NCBI GenBank assembly: GCA_035281745.1
Contig: DATEDI010000020.1
Location: 1-64,000 of the forward strand
Direction: 5' to 3'
Length of the DNA: 64,000 nucleotides
Source: 66-474 sp035281745
GTDB taxonomy: Bacteria > Pseudomonadota > Gammaproteobacteria > Xanthomonadales > Rhodanobacteraceae
How positions within the stretch are numbered: position 1 is the stretch's first letter; every line of letters begins with the position of its first letter. The notes below the pieces were generated by a model. The model worked only from the letters and a program-made list of their open reading frames with translations. It did not search any database and had not been told where the DNA came from. Below are positions 7,955 through 16,015 of this stretch, in pieces. Position numbers and translations under genes: made by a program.

Positions 7955-8812
7955 ATGAGCGAAGCTCTGGTCGCCAACAACCTGCCGATTCCCAGTGTCG
8001 TCGGCAGCCTCGATGCCTACATCGGCGCGGTCCATCGCATTCCGGTGTTGGCCGCCGACGAGGAACACGACCTCGCGCAGCGTTATCGTGAAGACGAAGA
8101 CCTCGACGCCGCGCGCAAGCTGGTGATGTCGCACTTGCGGTTCGTGGTGCACGTCGCCCGCGGCTATTCCGGTTACGGCCTGCAGATGTCGGACCTGATC
8201 CAGGAAGGCAACATCGGCCTGATGAAGGCGGTGAAGCGTTTCGACCCAGACCATGGCGTGCGGCTGGTCAGTTTTGCGGTGCACTGGATTCGCGCCGAAA
8301 TGCACGAATTCATCCTGCGCAACTGGCGCATCGTGAAAGTCGCCACCACCAAGGCCCAGCGCAAGCTGTTCTTCAACCTGCGCAAATCCAAGAAGCGCCT
8401 CGGCTGGATGAACATGGAAGAGGTGCGCGGGATCGCCAAGGATCTGGGCGTGCCCGAAGCCACCGTGCTGGAAATGGAATCGCGCTTGTCGGGCCGCGAC
8501 ATCGGCTTCGATGCGCCCACGGACTCCGACGACGATGCGCCGCCCGCACCGGTGGCATACCTGGAAGACCACGGCGCCGATCCGTACCTGCAACTTGCCG
8601 ATGCCGATCAGGAAGAACACCAGCTCGGCACCTTGCACCACGCCATGGCCAAACTGGATGACCGTACCCGCGACATCATCCGCCGCCGCTGGCTGGCCGA
8701 AGACAAGGCGACGCTGCAGGACCTCGCCGACGATTACGGCGTGTCGGCCGAGCGCATCCGCCAGCTCGAAGCCAATGCGATGAAGAAGATGCGCGGCGCC
8801 TTCGCGGCGTAG
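7955..8812 (+). CDS. rpoH: Heat-shock sigma factor RpoH (sigma-32)
   Basis: RpoH directs RNA polymerase to heat-shock promoters. The 285-residue protein has sigma regions 1.2 to 4.2: DLIQEGNIGLMKAVKRFDP (region 2), the RpoH-specific box QRKLFFNLRKSKKRL, and a C-terminal helix-turn-helix with ERIRQLEANAMKKMR. The ATG at 7955 (MSEALVANNL) is chosen over an upstream in-frame ATG at 7904, because 7904 falls within the CIRCE-like operator and the shorter product matches the family length (284 in E. coli). A GGGG stretch lies about ten bases upstream of this ATG. A strong terminator follows the gene. Confidence 0.97.
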   Translation: MSEALVANNLPIPSVVGSLDAYIGAVHRIPVLAADEEHDLAQRYREDEDLDAARKLVMSHLRFVVHVARGYSGYGLQMSDLIQEGNIGLMKAVKRFDPDHGVRLVSFAVHWIRAEMHEFILRNWRIVKVATTKAQRKLFFNLRKSKKRLGWMNMEEVRGIAKDLGVPEATVLEMESRLSGRDIGFDAPTDSDDDAPPAPVAYLEDHGADPYLQLADADQEEHQLGTLHHAMAKLDDRTRDIIRRRWLAEDKATLQDLADDYGVSAERIRQLEANAMKKMRGAFAA

Positions 8813-8833
8813 CCCAGTCTCTCAAAAGAGCAA

Positions 8834-8866
8834 AACAAAACGGCCGCCTCGTGCGGCCGTTTTGCT
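8834..8866 (+). terminator. Rho-independent terminator after rpoH
   Basis: A hairpin has arms AAAACGGCCGC (8837-8847) and GCGGCCGTTTT (8853-8863) around a short loop. The A and T flanks make it able to work in both directions; it lies between the convergent ends of rpoH and priA. Confidence 0.85.
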
Positions 8867-8875
8867 GCAAGAACG

Positions 8876-8957
8876 CAAGAAACGGGTCAGGTTCACTTTT
8901 GCTGCAGCTCGGGTGGCTTCCACCGGCACAAAAAGTGAATCTGACCCCGTTCTTTCC
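8876..8957. repeat. Palindromic GGGTCAG repeat, well-preserved copy
   Basis: Two near-complementary arms of about 22 bases, GGGTCAGGTTCACTTTT on the left and AAAAGTGAATCTGACCCC on the right, flank a 30-base centre between rpoH and priA. The arms resemble REP-type elements mobilised by REP-associated tyrosine transposases; no such transposase is in the window. A degenerate copy precedes the regulator gene at 6144. Confidence 0.8.
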
Positions 8958-8960
8958 GTT

Positions 8961-11195
8961 TCAATACAGATCGACTGGATCGACATCGATCGACCAGCGC
9001 AATCCACGCGGTTGCGGCAAGGCTTGCAACTGCGGCAGCCATGCCGCGAGCGCCTGTCGCAGTGACGAACGTTGCGACGACTCCAGCAGCAGTTGCGCGC
9101 GATGCCGGCCGGCGCGCAGCGGCATGGGCGCGGCCAGCGGGCCATTGACGCGCACAGCGTGTTCGCGACGCTTCGGGTCGGATTGATCCGAAGCTGTAAT
9201 GTGCGCAATTGCATCGCGCGCGGCGAGCATGAATCCATCGAGCACATCCCGCCGCGCGCATTCGGCGCGCAGCAGCGCCATGTGCGCGAACGGCGGCAGT
9301 CCGGAGGCAAGCCGGTCGCCGAGTTCCAGCGCGGCCGCGGCGTCGTAGCCGCCCTTCAGCAAAGTCACAAGCAACGGGTGTCCGGGTTCGTGGGTTTGCA
9401 GCCATACCGCGCCCGGTTTGTCGGCGCGTCCCGCACGTCCCGCGACCTGCACGATCAATTGCGCAAGCCGTTCCCCGGCGTGGAAATCGACGCTGTGCAG
9501 GCCTTCGTCCACGCCCACGATCGCGACGGTGGTGAGGTTCGGCAGGTCGTGGCCCTTCGCCAGAATCTGGGTGCCGACCAGGATTGCAGGCTTGCCTTCC
9601 GCCAGCTTGTCGAATACTTTCGCGAATGCATCGCGTCGGCGGGTGCTCTCGCGATCGATGCGCAAAACGGGAATCTCCGGATAGCGCGCGGCGAGGGCTT
9701 CCTCCAGCCGTTCGGTGCCCTGGCCTTGCGGAATCAGTGCATCGGCGTGGCAATTCGGACACGTTTCGGCTACGCGTTCGCTGTGCCCGCAATGATGGCA
9801 AAGCAGTTGTCGCCGCCCGCGATACAGCGTCAGTGGTTTTTCGCAGAGCGGACACGCCGCATGCCAGCCGCATGCATGGCACAGCAGCACCGGCGCGTAA
9901 CCACGGCGGTTCTTGAAGACCAGCGCTTGTTCGCCGCGCGCGACGGTGGCGTCCAGCGCATCCAGCAGTGCGGGCGACAGACCGTGCGCGAGTTTCAATC
10001 CGCGCAGGTCCAGCACGTGTACCGGCGAGGGTGGCCGTGCGTGCGCGCGGTGGTGCAGGCGCAGTCGGGTGTAGCGTCCACCTTCGACGTTCGCCAGTGT
10101 TTCCAGCGAAGGCGTGGCGCTGCCCAGCACGATCGGCACGCCGAGCGATTGCGCGCGCATCAGCGCGAAGTCGCGCGCGTGGTAGCGAAAACCCTCCTGC
10201 TGCTTGTACGAAGCGTCGTGCTCCTCGTCCACCACGATCAGCCCCGGCTTCGGCAGTGGCGCGAACACGGCCGAGCGCGTGCCCAGCACGATCGCGGCTT
10301 CGCCCGAGCGCGCGTCCAGCCATGCGCGTGCGCGTTCGCCTTCGGCAAGATTGGAATGCAGCACCGCAATGCGCGCGTCGAAGCGCGCGCGCAACCGGCG
10401 CAGCGCCTGCGGCACCAGCCCGATTTCCGGCACCAGCCACAACGCCTGCCGGCCTTGTTGCAGCACGCGCTCGGTCAGCCGCAGGTAGATTTCAGTCTTG
10501 CCGCTGCCCGTGACGCCCTGCAACAGGTAAGGATGAAAGCCGTCACCGGCGGACAAAACGGTTGCGAGCGCATCGGCCTGCTCGTCGTTCAGCACCGGCG
10601 CGGCGCCGTCGCGCGGCCGCGGCGAGCCGGCGTGGAGCTGCATGCGCTCGATCAATTCCGCCGCGGCAAGACGTCGCGCCGCAGCGCGCCAGTTCGGCAG
10701 CAAGGTATCGAGTTCGCTCGCGGACAGGGTCGCGTCGTTCAGCGTTTCCAGCAATGCGGCCGAACCGCCGCGCCGGCTGCGCGCATCGCGCGCCGCCGTC
10801 CCCGCCGCGGTCAGTTGCCAGGCTTCCTCGGCGAAATCGGAAGGCGCGCGGCCTTCGCGCAATCCCAGCGGCAGCGCGCCGAAGATGACTTCCCCGATGG
10901 CGCCGCACCAGTACTCCGCGGCGCGGCGCAGGTTCGAAAGCAATTCCGGATCGAGCAACGGCTCGTCGTCCAGCACCGCATCAATGGCCTTGAGTGGCTG
11001 TCCGGCAGCATCGGCCTCCGTCCCGACTTCGACAACGACGCCGGTGCGGTATGCGCGCCCGAACGGTACCCGCACCCGAGATCCCGCGCGCGCGACCGAC
11101 GCATGCGACAGGTAACTGAAAGTCTGCGGCAGCGGCACGGGCAACGCGACGCGCAGGACGCCGGCCGAAGAATCCGGTCGCGACGGTTCAGTCAT
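8961..11195 (-). CDS. priA: Primosomal helicase PriA
   Basis: PriA reloads the replicative helicase at collapsed forks. The 744-residue protein has the N-terminal DNA-binding domain (LPQTFSYLS, VPFGRAYRTGVVVE), Walker A LLQGVTGSGKTEIYL (about 225-238), the DEEHD box (VDEEHDASYKQ), and a zinc domain with four CxxC-type pairs (LCHACGWHAACPLC and LCHHCGHSERVAETCPNC). Helicase motifs ILVGTQILAKGHDLPN and QVAGRAGRADKPG follow. Length is normal (732 in E. coli). The start ATG at 11195 is preceded, 73-95 bases upstream, by two face-to-face DnaA boxes. Confidence 0.97.
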   Translation of the reverse strand: MTEPSRPDSSAGVLRVALPVPLPQTFSYLSHASVARAGSRVRVPFGRAYRTGVVVEVGTEADAAGQPLKAIDAVLDDEPLLDPELLSNLRRAAEYWCGAIGEVIFGALPLGLREGRAPSDFAEEAWQLTAAGTAARDARSRRGGSAALLETLNDATLSASELDTLLPNWRAAARRLAAAELIERMQLHAGSPRPRDGAAPVLNDEQADALATVLSAGDGFHPYLLQGVTGSGKTEIYLRLTERVLQQGRQALWLVPEIGLVPQALRRLRARFDARIAVLHSNLAEGERARAWLDARSGEAAIVLGTRSAVFAPLPKPGLIVVDEEHDASYKQQEGFRYHARDFALMRAQSLGVPIVLGSATPSLETLANVEGGRYTRLRLHHRAHARPPSPVHVLDLRGLKLAHGLSPALLDALDATVARGEQALVFKNRRGYAPVLLCHACGWHAACPLCEKPLTLYRGRRQLLCHHCGHSERVAETCPNCHADALIPQGQGTERLEEALAARYPEIPVLRIDRESTRRRDAFAKVFDKLAEGKPAILVGTQILAKGHDLPNLTTVAIVGVDEGLHSVDFHAGERLAQLIVQVAGRAGRADKPGAVWLQTHEPGHPLLVTLLKGGYDAAAALELGDRLASGLPPFAHMALLRAECARRDVLDGFMLAARDAIAHITASDQSDPKRREHAVRVNGPLAAPMPLRAGRHRAQLLLESSQRSSLRQALAAWLPQLQALPQPRGLRWSIDVDPVDLY

Positions 11196-11525
11196 GACTT
11201 ACCGGCGCTTGTTGTCATCGCGTGCAGGAATCGCTGCTAAGCCGGTGACGCATTGGCACTTTTTTTCTTATCCACAAACGCTGTGGATAAGGTTGTGGAC
11301 CACCGGCGAGCAAGCGTCGCCAAGGCTCACCGGACCGGCCCGACGCACGGGTTGGTGATTTTTTCGACAATTGGATTTTTATCTTTGTTGTCAATGACAT
11401 GGCCGCTTGATCCAAGTGAAATTCGGGTGAGTGTCGGGGCCACGAAGGCATGACGGCCACCCTTTTGCGGCTGTGCACAACGAGCGCTGGAACCCCGCCT
11501 GGACCGTTCCCAGGACAAGGACTTT
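11196..11525. other. Gene-free stretch upstream of priA
   Basis: These 330 bases separate priA from the DUF3667 gene, both on the minus strand. The recognisable features are the DnaA-box pair at 11268-11290 and a T-rich patch near 11350-11400. Short frames here have no family resemblance. The region should hold the priA promoter. Confidence 0.5.
11268..11290. promoter_or_regulatory. Inverted pair of consensus DnaA boxes
   Basis: TTATCCACA (11268-11276) and TGTGGATAA (11282-11290) are both perfect 9-base DnaA boxes, arranged as an inverted repeat with a 5-base gap. A weaker TTGTGGACC follows at about 11293. They lie 73-95 bases upstream of the priA start, where bound DnaA could affect priA transcription. 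No AT-rich unwinding element or further box cluster suggests a replication origin. Confidence 0.7.
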
Positions 11526-12593
11526 TCACGCGCCCGTCAAGCTGAGCAACACGGCGAATACCGAGCCGAATCCCATCATGATCAGGTAGCAGAAGCCGAG
11601 CGACCAGTATTTCAAGTTGGTCAGGATCCAGCCTTGCCGGTACACGCGCTTCTGCATCAGCCACAGGTACACGAACATCCAGATCCATGCGGCCGCGGTG
11701 AGCAGGTACAGGGGAATCTTGAGCCAGCCGGCATGCGGCAGCAGCGTGTGGCGCAACACGGCGATGCCCACCAGCACCAGCATCGACAGCATCAGGAATG
11801 CGTGGCTGTGCATGGCCACGATCAGGTGCTCCATGTACAGCCGCTTCTTGAAGACGTAGAAGATCTTCAGCAGCAGTGCGAACAGCGGCAGCAGCAGGAA
11901 CAACACCGTCGGTGCGGCGGAAAACAAGCCCAGCGTGAACTTGCGGCGGGCGTTCTGCTGCTCGGCGAAGCTGCCCTCATTCATCGCATGCAATTGCTGC
12001 TGGGCATTGCCGATCGAGTCGTTCAGCCAATCCACCACCATGCCGGGCAACCAGGCCACCTTGAGCGGTTTGGTGTCGCGGTTCCAGAGCACCTTGTCGT
12101 TGATCACGATGTTGCCCTGGGCGAAGGCGCCGTCGTCCGAGGACACCGGCGCCGACCCTTTCGGTGTCCGGGTCGTGGAGACCGTGGGGCCGCTCGATCC
12201 GGTGGAAATGCGCACGGCTTCCTTCGGCATGCTCGTGAAGCCGGAGCGCACGGTCAACTGGATCGCGAAGAACGCGGCAATCGCGAGGAAGAACACGAGC
12301 CTGAACGGCGTCACGTAACGCGCGCGCTTTCCCTCGAAATAGTCCAGCGTGAGCTTGCCCGGCCGCAGGTACAATGGCCCGATCGTGCGGAACAGCCGCT
12401 CGTCGATGTTCAGTATGCTGTCGGCGATATCGGACATGACGCTGCTGAAATGCCGCACCATGCCCTGGATCGGCTGGCCGCACGCATAGCAATACTTGCC
12501 GTACAGCGGCGCACCGCAGTTCTCGCATTGGCCCGTCGAGGGCACTGGCGATGCTGCGGGTTCGGCGGGTGGCGTCGTCGTTTCGTGTGACAT
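11526..12593 (-). CDS. DUF3667 family membrane protein with zinc ribbon
   Basis: The 355-residue protein has a short zinc-ribbon near the N-terminus (CENCGAPLYGKYCYACGQ, about residues 23-40), followed by the segment ERLFRTIGPLYLRPGKL and the arginine-rich GKRARYVTPFR that mark DUF3667 proteins. About five hydrophobic helices follow, including FLAIAAFFAIQL, LFLLLPLFALLLKIFY and GLCYLIMMGFG-like segments near the C-terminus, so it is an inner-membrane protein. Function is unknown. Its start codon lies only 16 bases from that of the divergent MATE gene, so promoters must lie inside one or both coding regions, or one start is different. Confidence 0.85.
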   Translation of the reverse strand: MSHETTTPPAEPAASPVPSTGQCENCGAPLYGKYCYACGQPIQGMVRHFSSVMSDIADSILNIDERLFRTIGPLYLRPGKLTLDYFEGKRARYVTPFRLVFFLAIAAFFAIQLTVRSGFTSMPKEAVRISTGSSGPTVSTTRTPKGSAPVSSDDGAFAQGNIVINDKVLWNRDTKPLKVAWLPGMVVDWLNDSIGNAQQQLHAMNEGSFAEQQNARRKFTLGLFSAAPTVLFLLLPLFALLLKIFYVFKKRLYMEHLIVAMHSHAFLMLSMLVLVGIAVLRHTLLPHAGWLKIPLYLLTAAAWIWMFVYLWLMQKRVYRQGWILTNLKYWSLGFCYLIMMGFGSVFAVLLSLTGA

Positions 12594-12609
12594 CGGGTGT
12601 CTTTCCGCA

Positions 12610-14001
12610 ATGCCCCAGATTCTAGCCTTGGATCGTGCACGTTTCGCGCGCGAGCTGCGCGCGACGGTGAAGTTGGCGCTGCCGCTGATCGCCGGGCAAT
12701 TGTCCGCGGTCGGGATGAGTGCCGTCGACGTCGCGCTGGCCGGGCATTACAACGCGCACACGCTGGCCGCGGTGGCGGTGGGCGCCAACGTTTGGGTGCT
12801 GGGGCTGGTGAGCGCGGTGGGGGTGATGATGGCGCTGTCGCCCTCGGTCGCGCAGCTGGATGGCGCCGGCCGGCAGCGCGAAATCGGACCGCTGTTCCGG
12901 CAGGCATTGTGGCTGGCGGCGGCGCTGTCGGTGCTGTTGTGGTTCGGCGCGCGCCATTCGGGCCCGTTGCTGGACGTGATTGGCGTCGATGCGGCGCTCA
13001 CCGATGACGTGCAGGCTTTTCTGCACGCGCTGAGCTGGGGCGCGCCGGGCCTGTGCGGCTATTTCGCACTGCGCGGCTTGTGCGAAGGATCGAGCTGGAC
13101 GCGCCCGACGATGCTGTTCGGCATGTTCGGCCTCGCGGTGCTGGTGCCCCTGGACTGGATCATGATCTACGGCAAGTTCGGTTTTCCGGCAATGGGCGCC
13201 GAAGGCGCGGGCATCGCCAACGCGCTGGCGCTGTGGCTGCAATTGCTGGCGTTTCTCGCGTACCTGAAGTTCGGCAAACGCTTTCGCAGCCTCGACCTGT
13301 TCGCACGCATGGAACGTCCCGACTGGCATGCGATTCGGCACCTGCTGTGGATCGGCGTGCCGATGGCGGTGACGTTGCTGATGGAAGCCGGCCTGTTCGT
13401 GATTTCGGCGCTGCTGATTAGCCGGCTCGGCACCGTCGCGATCGACGGCCACCAGATCGCGATCAACGTCGCGTCGGTCACCTTCATGTTGCCGCTGGGG
13501 CTGGCGCTGGCGGTAACGGTGCGGGTCGGCAACGCCGCCGGTCGCGGCGATGCGCACGCGGTGCGCTACGCGGGATTCACCGGCCTCGCGCTGACGCTGG
13601 CAACGCAGGCGTTTTCGGCCACGCTGATGCTGGCGATCCCACATGCGATCGCCCACATTTATTCGGGTGATCCGCGGGTGATCGCGCTGGCCGCGCAACT
13701 CCTGATCCTGGCCGGCATCTTCCAGTTTTCCGACGGCATCCAGGTGGTGGCGAACGGGGCGCTGCGCGGCTTGAAGGACACCCGCATGCCGATGCTGATC
13801 ACCGCCGTCGCGTACTGGGTGGTCGGCATGCCTACCGGCGCGTGGCTGGCGTTCGGCGCTGGCTACGGCGTGCGCGGCATGTGGGTGGGGCTGATCGCGG
13901 GACTCACCGCGGCGGCGGTGTTGCTGGCAGCGCGCTGGACCGTGCAGACGCGCGACGATCGTTGGCGCAGATTCGCCGTCGCGCCCTCGTCGGCCGACTG
14001 A
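12610..14001 (+). CDS. MATE family multidrug/sodium antiporter (NorM-like)
   Basis: The 463-residue protein begins MPQILALDRARFARELR and then enters a helix containing LALPLIAGQLSAVGMSAVDVALAG, the usual first helix of NorM-type MATE exporters. About twelve helices can be counted in two related halves, the second beginning near residue 240 (LLWIGVPMAVTLLMEAG). Such proteins export cationic drugs in exchange for Na+ or H+. The ATG at 12610 is preferred over the open upstream frame because it starts directly before the conserved region. It is divergent from the DUF3667 gene. Confidence 0.9.
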   Translation: MPQILALDRARFARELRATVKLALPLIAGQLSAVGMSAVDVALAGHYNAHTLAAVAVGANVWVLGLVSAVGVMMALSPSVAQLDGAGRQREIGPLFRQALWLAAALSVLLWFGARHSGPLLDVIGVDAALTDDVQAFLHALSWGAPGLCGYFALRGLCEGSSWTRPTMLFGMFGLAVLVPLDWIMIYGKFGFPAMGAEGAGIANALALWLQLLAFLAYLKFGKRFRSLDLFARMERPDWHAIRHLLWIGVPMAVTLLMEAGLFVISALLISRLGTVAIDGHQIAINVASVTFMLPLGLALAVTVRVGNAAGRGDAHAVRYAGFTGLALTLATQAFSATLMLAIPHAIAHIYSGDPRVIALAAQLLILAGIFQFSDGIQVVANGALRGLKDTRMPMLITAVAYWVVGMPTGAWLAFGAGYGVRGMWVGLIAGLTAAAVLLAARWTVQTRDDRWRRFAVAPSSAD

Positions 14002-14086
14002 CGGACGGACGCCTGCCTCACTTCACGCCAACGATGCGCACGGCTACGCTTGTGCCGACCGCTTCATCCATTCGGGATCCGTCGCC

Positions 14087-15931
14087 ATGAACAACCCACC
14101 ACGCCGCGGCTTCGCCGGCTTCATGCGTGCGCTCGGGCGCAGCATCAACGTGGTGCGGCTGGTGATCATCAATGTGGTGTTCTTCGGCGTCCTGTTGCTG
14201 GTCCTGGGGTTGATGTTCCGCGGCGCGCCCAAGGTCGGGCCGGATACGGTGCTGTTGCTGAAGCCCGAAGGCCAACTGGTCGAACAGTTCAGTGTCGACG
14301 CGCTGGCGCGTGCGGCGGCGCGCGCGTCGGGGCAACCGGTAGGACAGGTGCAGGTGCGCGATCTGGTGGCGGCGATCGGTCACGCCGCGCACGATGCGCG
14401 GATCACCCGCATCCTGATCGACCCATCGAACCTGCAATTCGGCGGCATGGGCGCGCTGGAGGAAGTCGGCGCGGCGCTGGATCGTTTCCGCGCGTCGGGC
14501 AAACCGGTGATCGCGTGGGGCACGCAATTCAACCAGATGCAGTACCTGCTCGCGGCGCACGCCGACGAGGTGCTGCTCGATCCCGCGGGTGCCATTTCGG
14601 TCAGCGGGCTTTCCGACTATCGCAGTTACTACAAGGGTCTGCTGGACAAGCTCGGCATCAGCGCGCACCTGTTCCGGGTGGGCGAATTCAAGTCGGCGGC
14701 CGAACCGTTCATCCTCGACGGACCGTCGCCTGCGTCGCTGGAAGCCGACAAATACTGGATGGGCGGGTTGTGGAACACCTGGCTGGCCGAAGTCGGCAAG
14801 TTGCGCCACATCGATCCCGCCACGCTGGGCCAGCAGATCGACGACCTGCCGGCCGAAATTCCCGCGGCCAAGGGCGATGTCGCGCAACTGGCGCTGAAGC
14901 TGCATTGGGTGGACGGCCTCGCCACGCGCGAAGATGTGGTCCGGATGATGCAGAAGCACGGCGTCGCAACCGCCAATGACACCGCGTTCCGCGCGGTCGA
15001 TCTGGATCACTACCTGCCGCAAACCATCGATCTCGGCGTCGGCAAGCCGCAGGTCGCGGTGATCGTGGCCGAGGGCGACATCGTGTCCGGGCGGCAGGCC
15101 GCGGGCAAGATCGGTGGCGAGTCGACCGCCGCGCTGATCCGCGCGGCGCGCGCCGACCAGAACGTACGCGCGATCGTGCTGCGCGTCGATTCGCCCGGCG
15201 GCGAAGCGTTCGCGGCCGAGCAGATTCGCCGCGAAGTGGTGCTGGCCCAAAAGGCCGGCAAGCCGGTGATCGTGTCGATGGGTGACCTGGCCGCGAGCGG
15301 CGGCTACTGGATTTCGATGAACGCCCATCGCATCTTCGCCGAGCCCGACACCATCACCGGTTCCATCGGCATCTTCGGGTTGTATTTCACCGCGTCCGAC
15401 GGACTCGCGAAACTCGGCATCAACACCGCGGGCCAGGGCACCACGCCGCTCGCGGGCGCGATGGATCCGCGCCGTCCGCTCGATCCCGCGCTGGGCGCGA
15501 TGATCCAGAGCACCATCGACCGCGGCTACCGGCAATTCGTCGGCAACGTCGCCGATGCACGCGGCAAGAGCTACGCCGAGATCGATGCGATTGCGCAAGG
15601 ACGGGTGTGGTCAGGCGCGCAGGCGCTGCAACGCGGCCTGGTCGACGAACTGGGCGGCCTGCACGATGCGATCGCCTACGCCGCGAAGGATGCCAAGCTC
15701 GGCGACAACTTCGCGGTGCGTTATTTCCAGCCGCCGGTCAGCTTGTGGCAGCGATTCCTGATGGGCGCCGGCGCCAGCGCTTCGGCGCGCATGCTCACCT
15801 CGCTCGGCTTGGGCCTTCCGAAGGCCTGGTTGATCGCGGCACCAAAACTGTTGCCGGAATTGTCATGGTTGCAGCAGGCCGTGCCTGGCAAGCCGACGCA
15901 ATACGCGTATTGTTTTTGTCGATTGCAGTAA
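14087..15931 (+). CDS. sppA: Signal peptide peptidase SppA, 67K type
   Basis: SppA is a membrane-anchored serine protease that degrades cleaved signal peptides. The 614-residue protein has one N-terminal membrane helix (VIINVVFFGVLLLVLGLMF) and two tandem peptidase domains, as in the long E. coli form. The catalytic Lys is likely in VGEFKSAAEPF of the N-terminal half, and the catalytic Ser in GDLAASGGYWIS of the C-terminal half, the Ser/Lys dyad split known for this family. The end of the protein (KPTQYAYCFCRLQ) is unremarkable. It begins at ATG 14087, 85 bases after the MATE gene. Confidence 0.95.
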   Translation: MNNPPRRGFAGFMRALGRSINVVRLVIINVVFFGVLLLVLGLMFRGAPKVGPDTVLLLKPEGQLVEQFSVDALARAAARASGQPVGQVQVRDLVAAIGHAAHDARITRILIDPSNLQFGGMGALEEVGAALDRFRASGKPVIAWGTQFNQMQYLLAAHADEVLLDPAGAISVSGLSDYRSYYKGLLDKLGISAHLFRVGEFKSAAEPFILDGPSPASLEADKYWMGGLWNTWLAEVGKLRHIDPATLGQQIDDLPAEIPAAKGDVAQLALKLHWVDGLATREDVVRMMQKHGVATANDTAFRAVDLDHYLPQTIDLGVGKPQVAVIVAEGDIVSGRQAAGKIGGESTAALIRAARADQNVRAIVLRVDSPGGEAFAAEQIRREVVLAQKAGKPVIVSMGDLAASGGYWISMNAHRIFAEPDTITGSIGIFGLYFTASDGLAKLGINTAGQGTTPLAGAMDPRRPLDPALGAMIQSTIDRGYRQFVGNVADARGKSYAEIDAIAQGRVWSGAQALQRGLVDELGGLHDAIAYAAKDAKLGDNFAVRYFQPPVSLWQRFLMGAGASASARMLTSLGLGLPKAWLIAAPKLLPELSWLQQAVPGKPTQYAYCFCRLQ

Positions 15932-16015
15932 GCGGGTGGGGCGCAAACTTATGCGATGGCTGGCATAACGGCATAGCGAGCGCTCCTTTCCGTTGCATGA
16001 CCCGGGCGGCGTACC

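Noticed and set aside
9072..11240. 722-codon plus-strand frame opposite priA
   Set aside because: PriA on the minus strand has all its motifs; the opposite frame has none.
11196..11525. Replication origin near the DnaA boxes
   Set aside because: Only two full boxes, no AT-rich unwinding region and no dnaA, dnaN or similar genes nearby.
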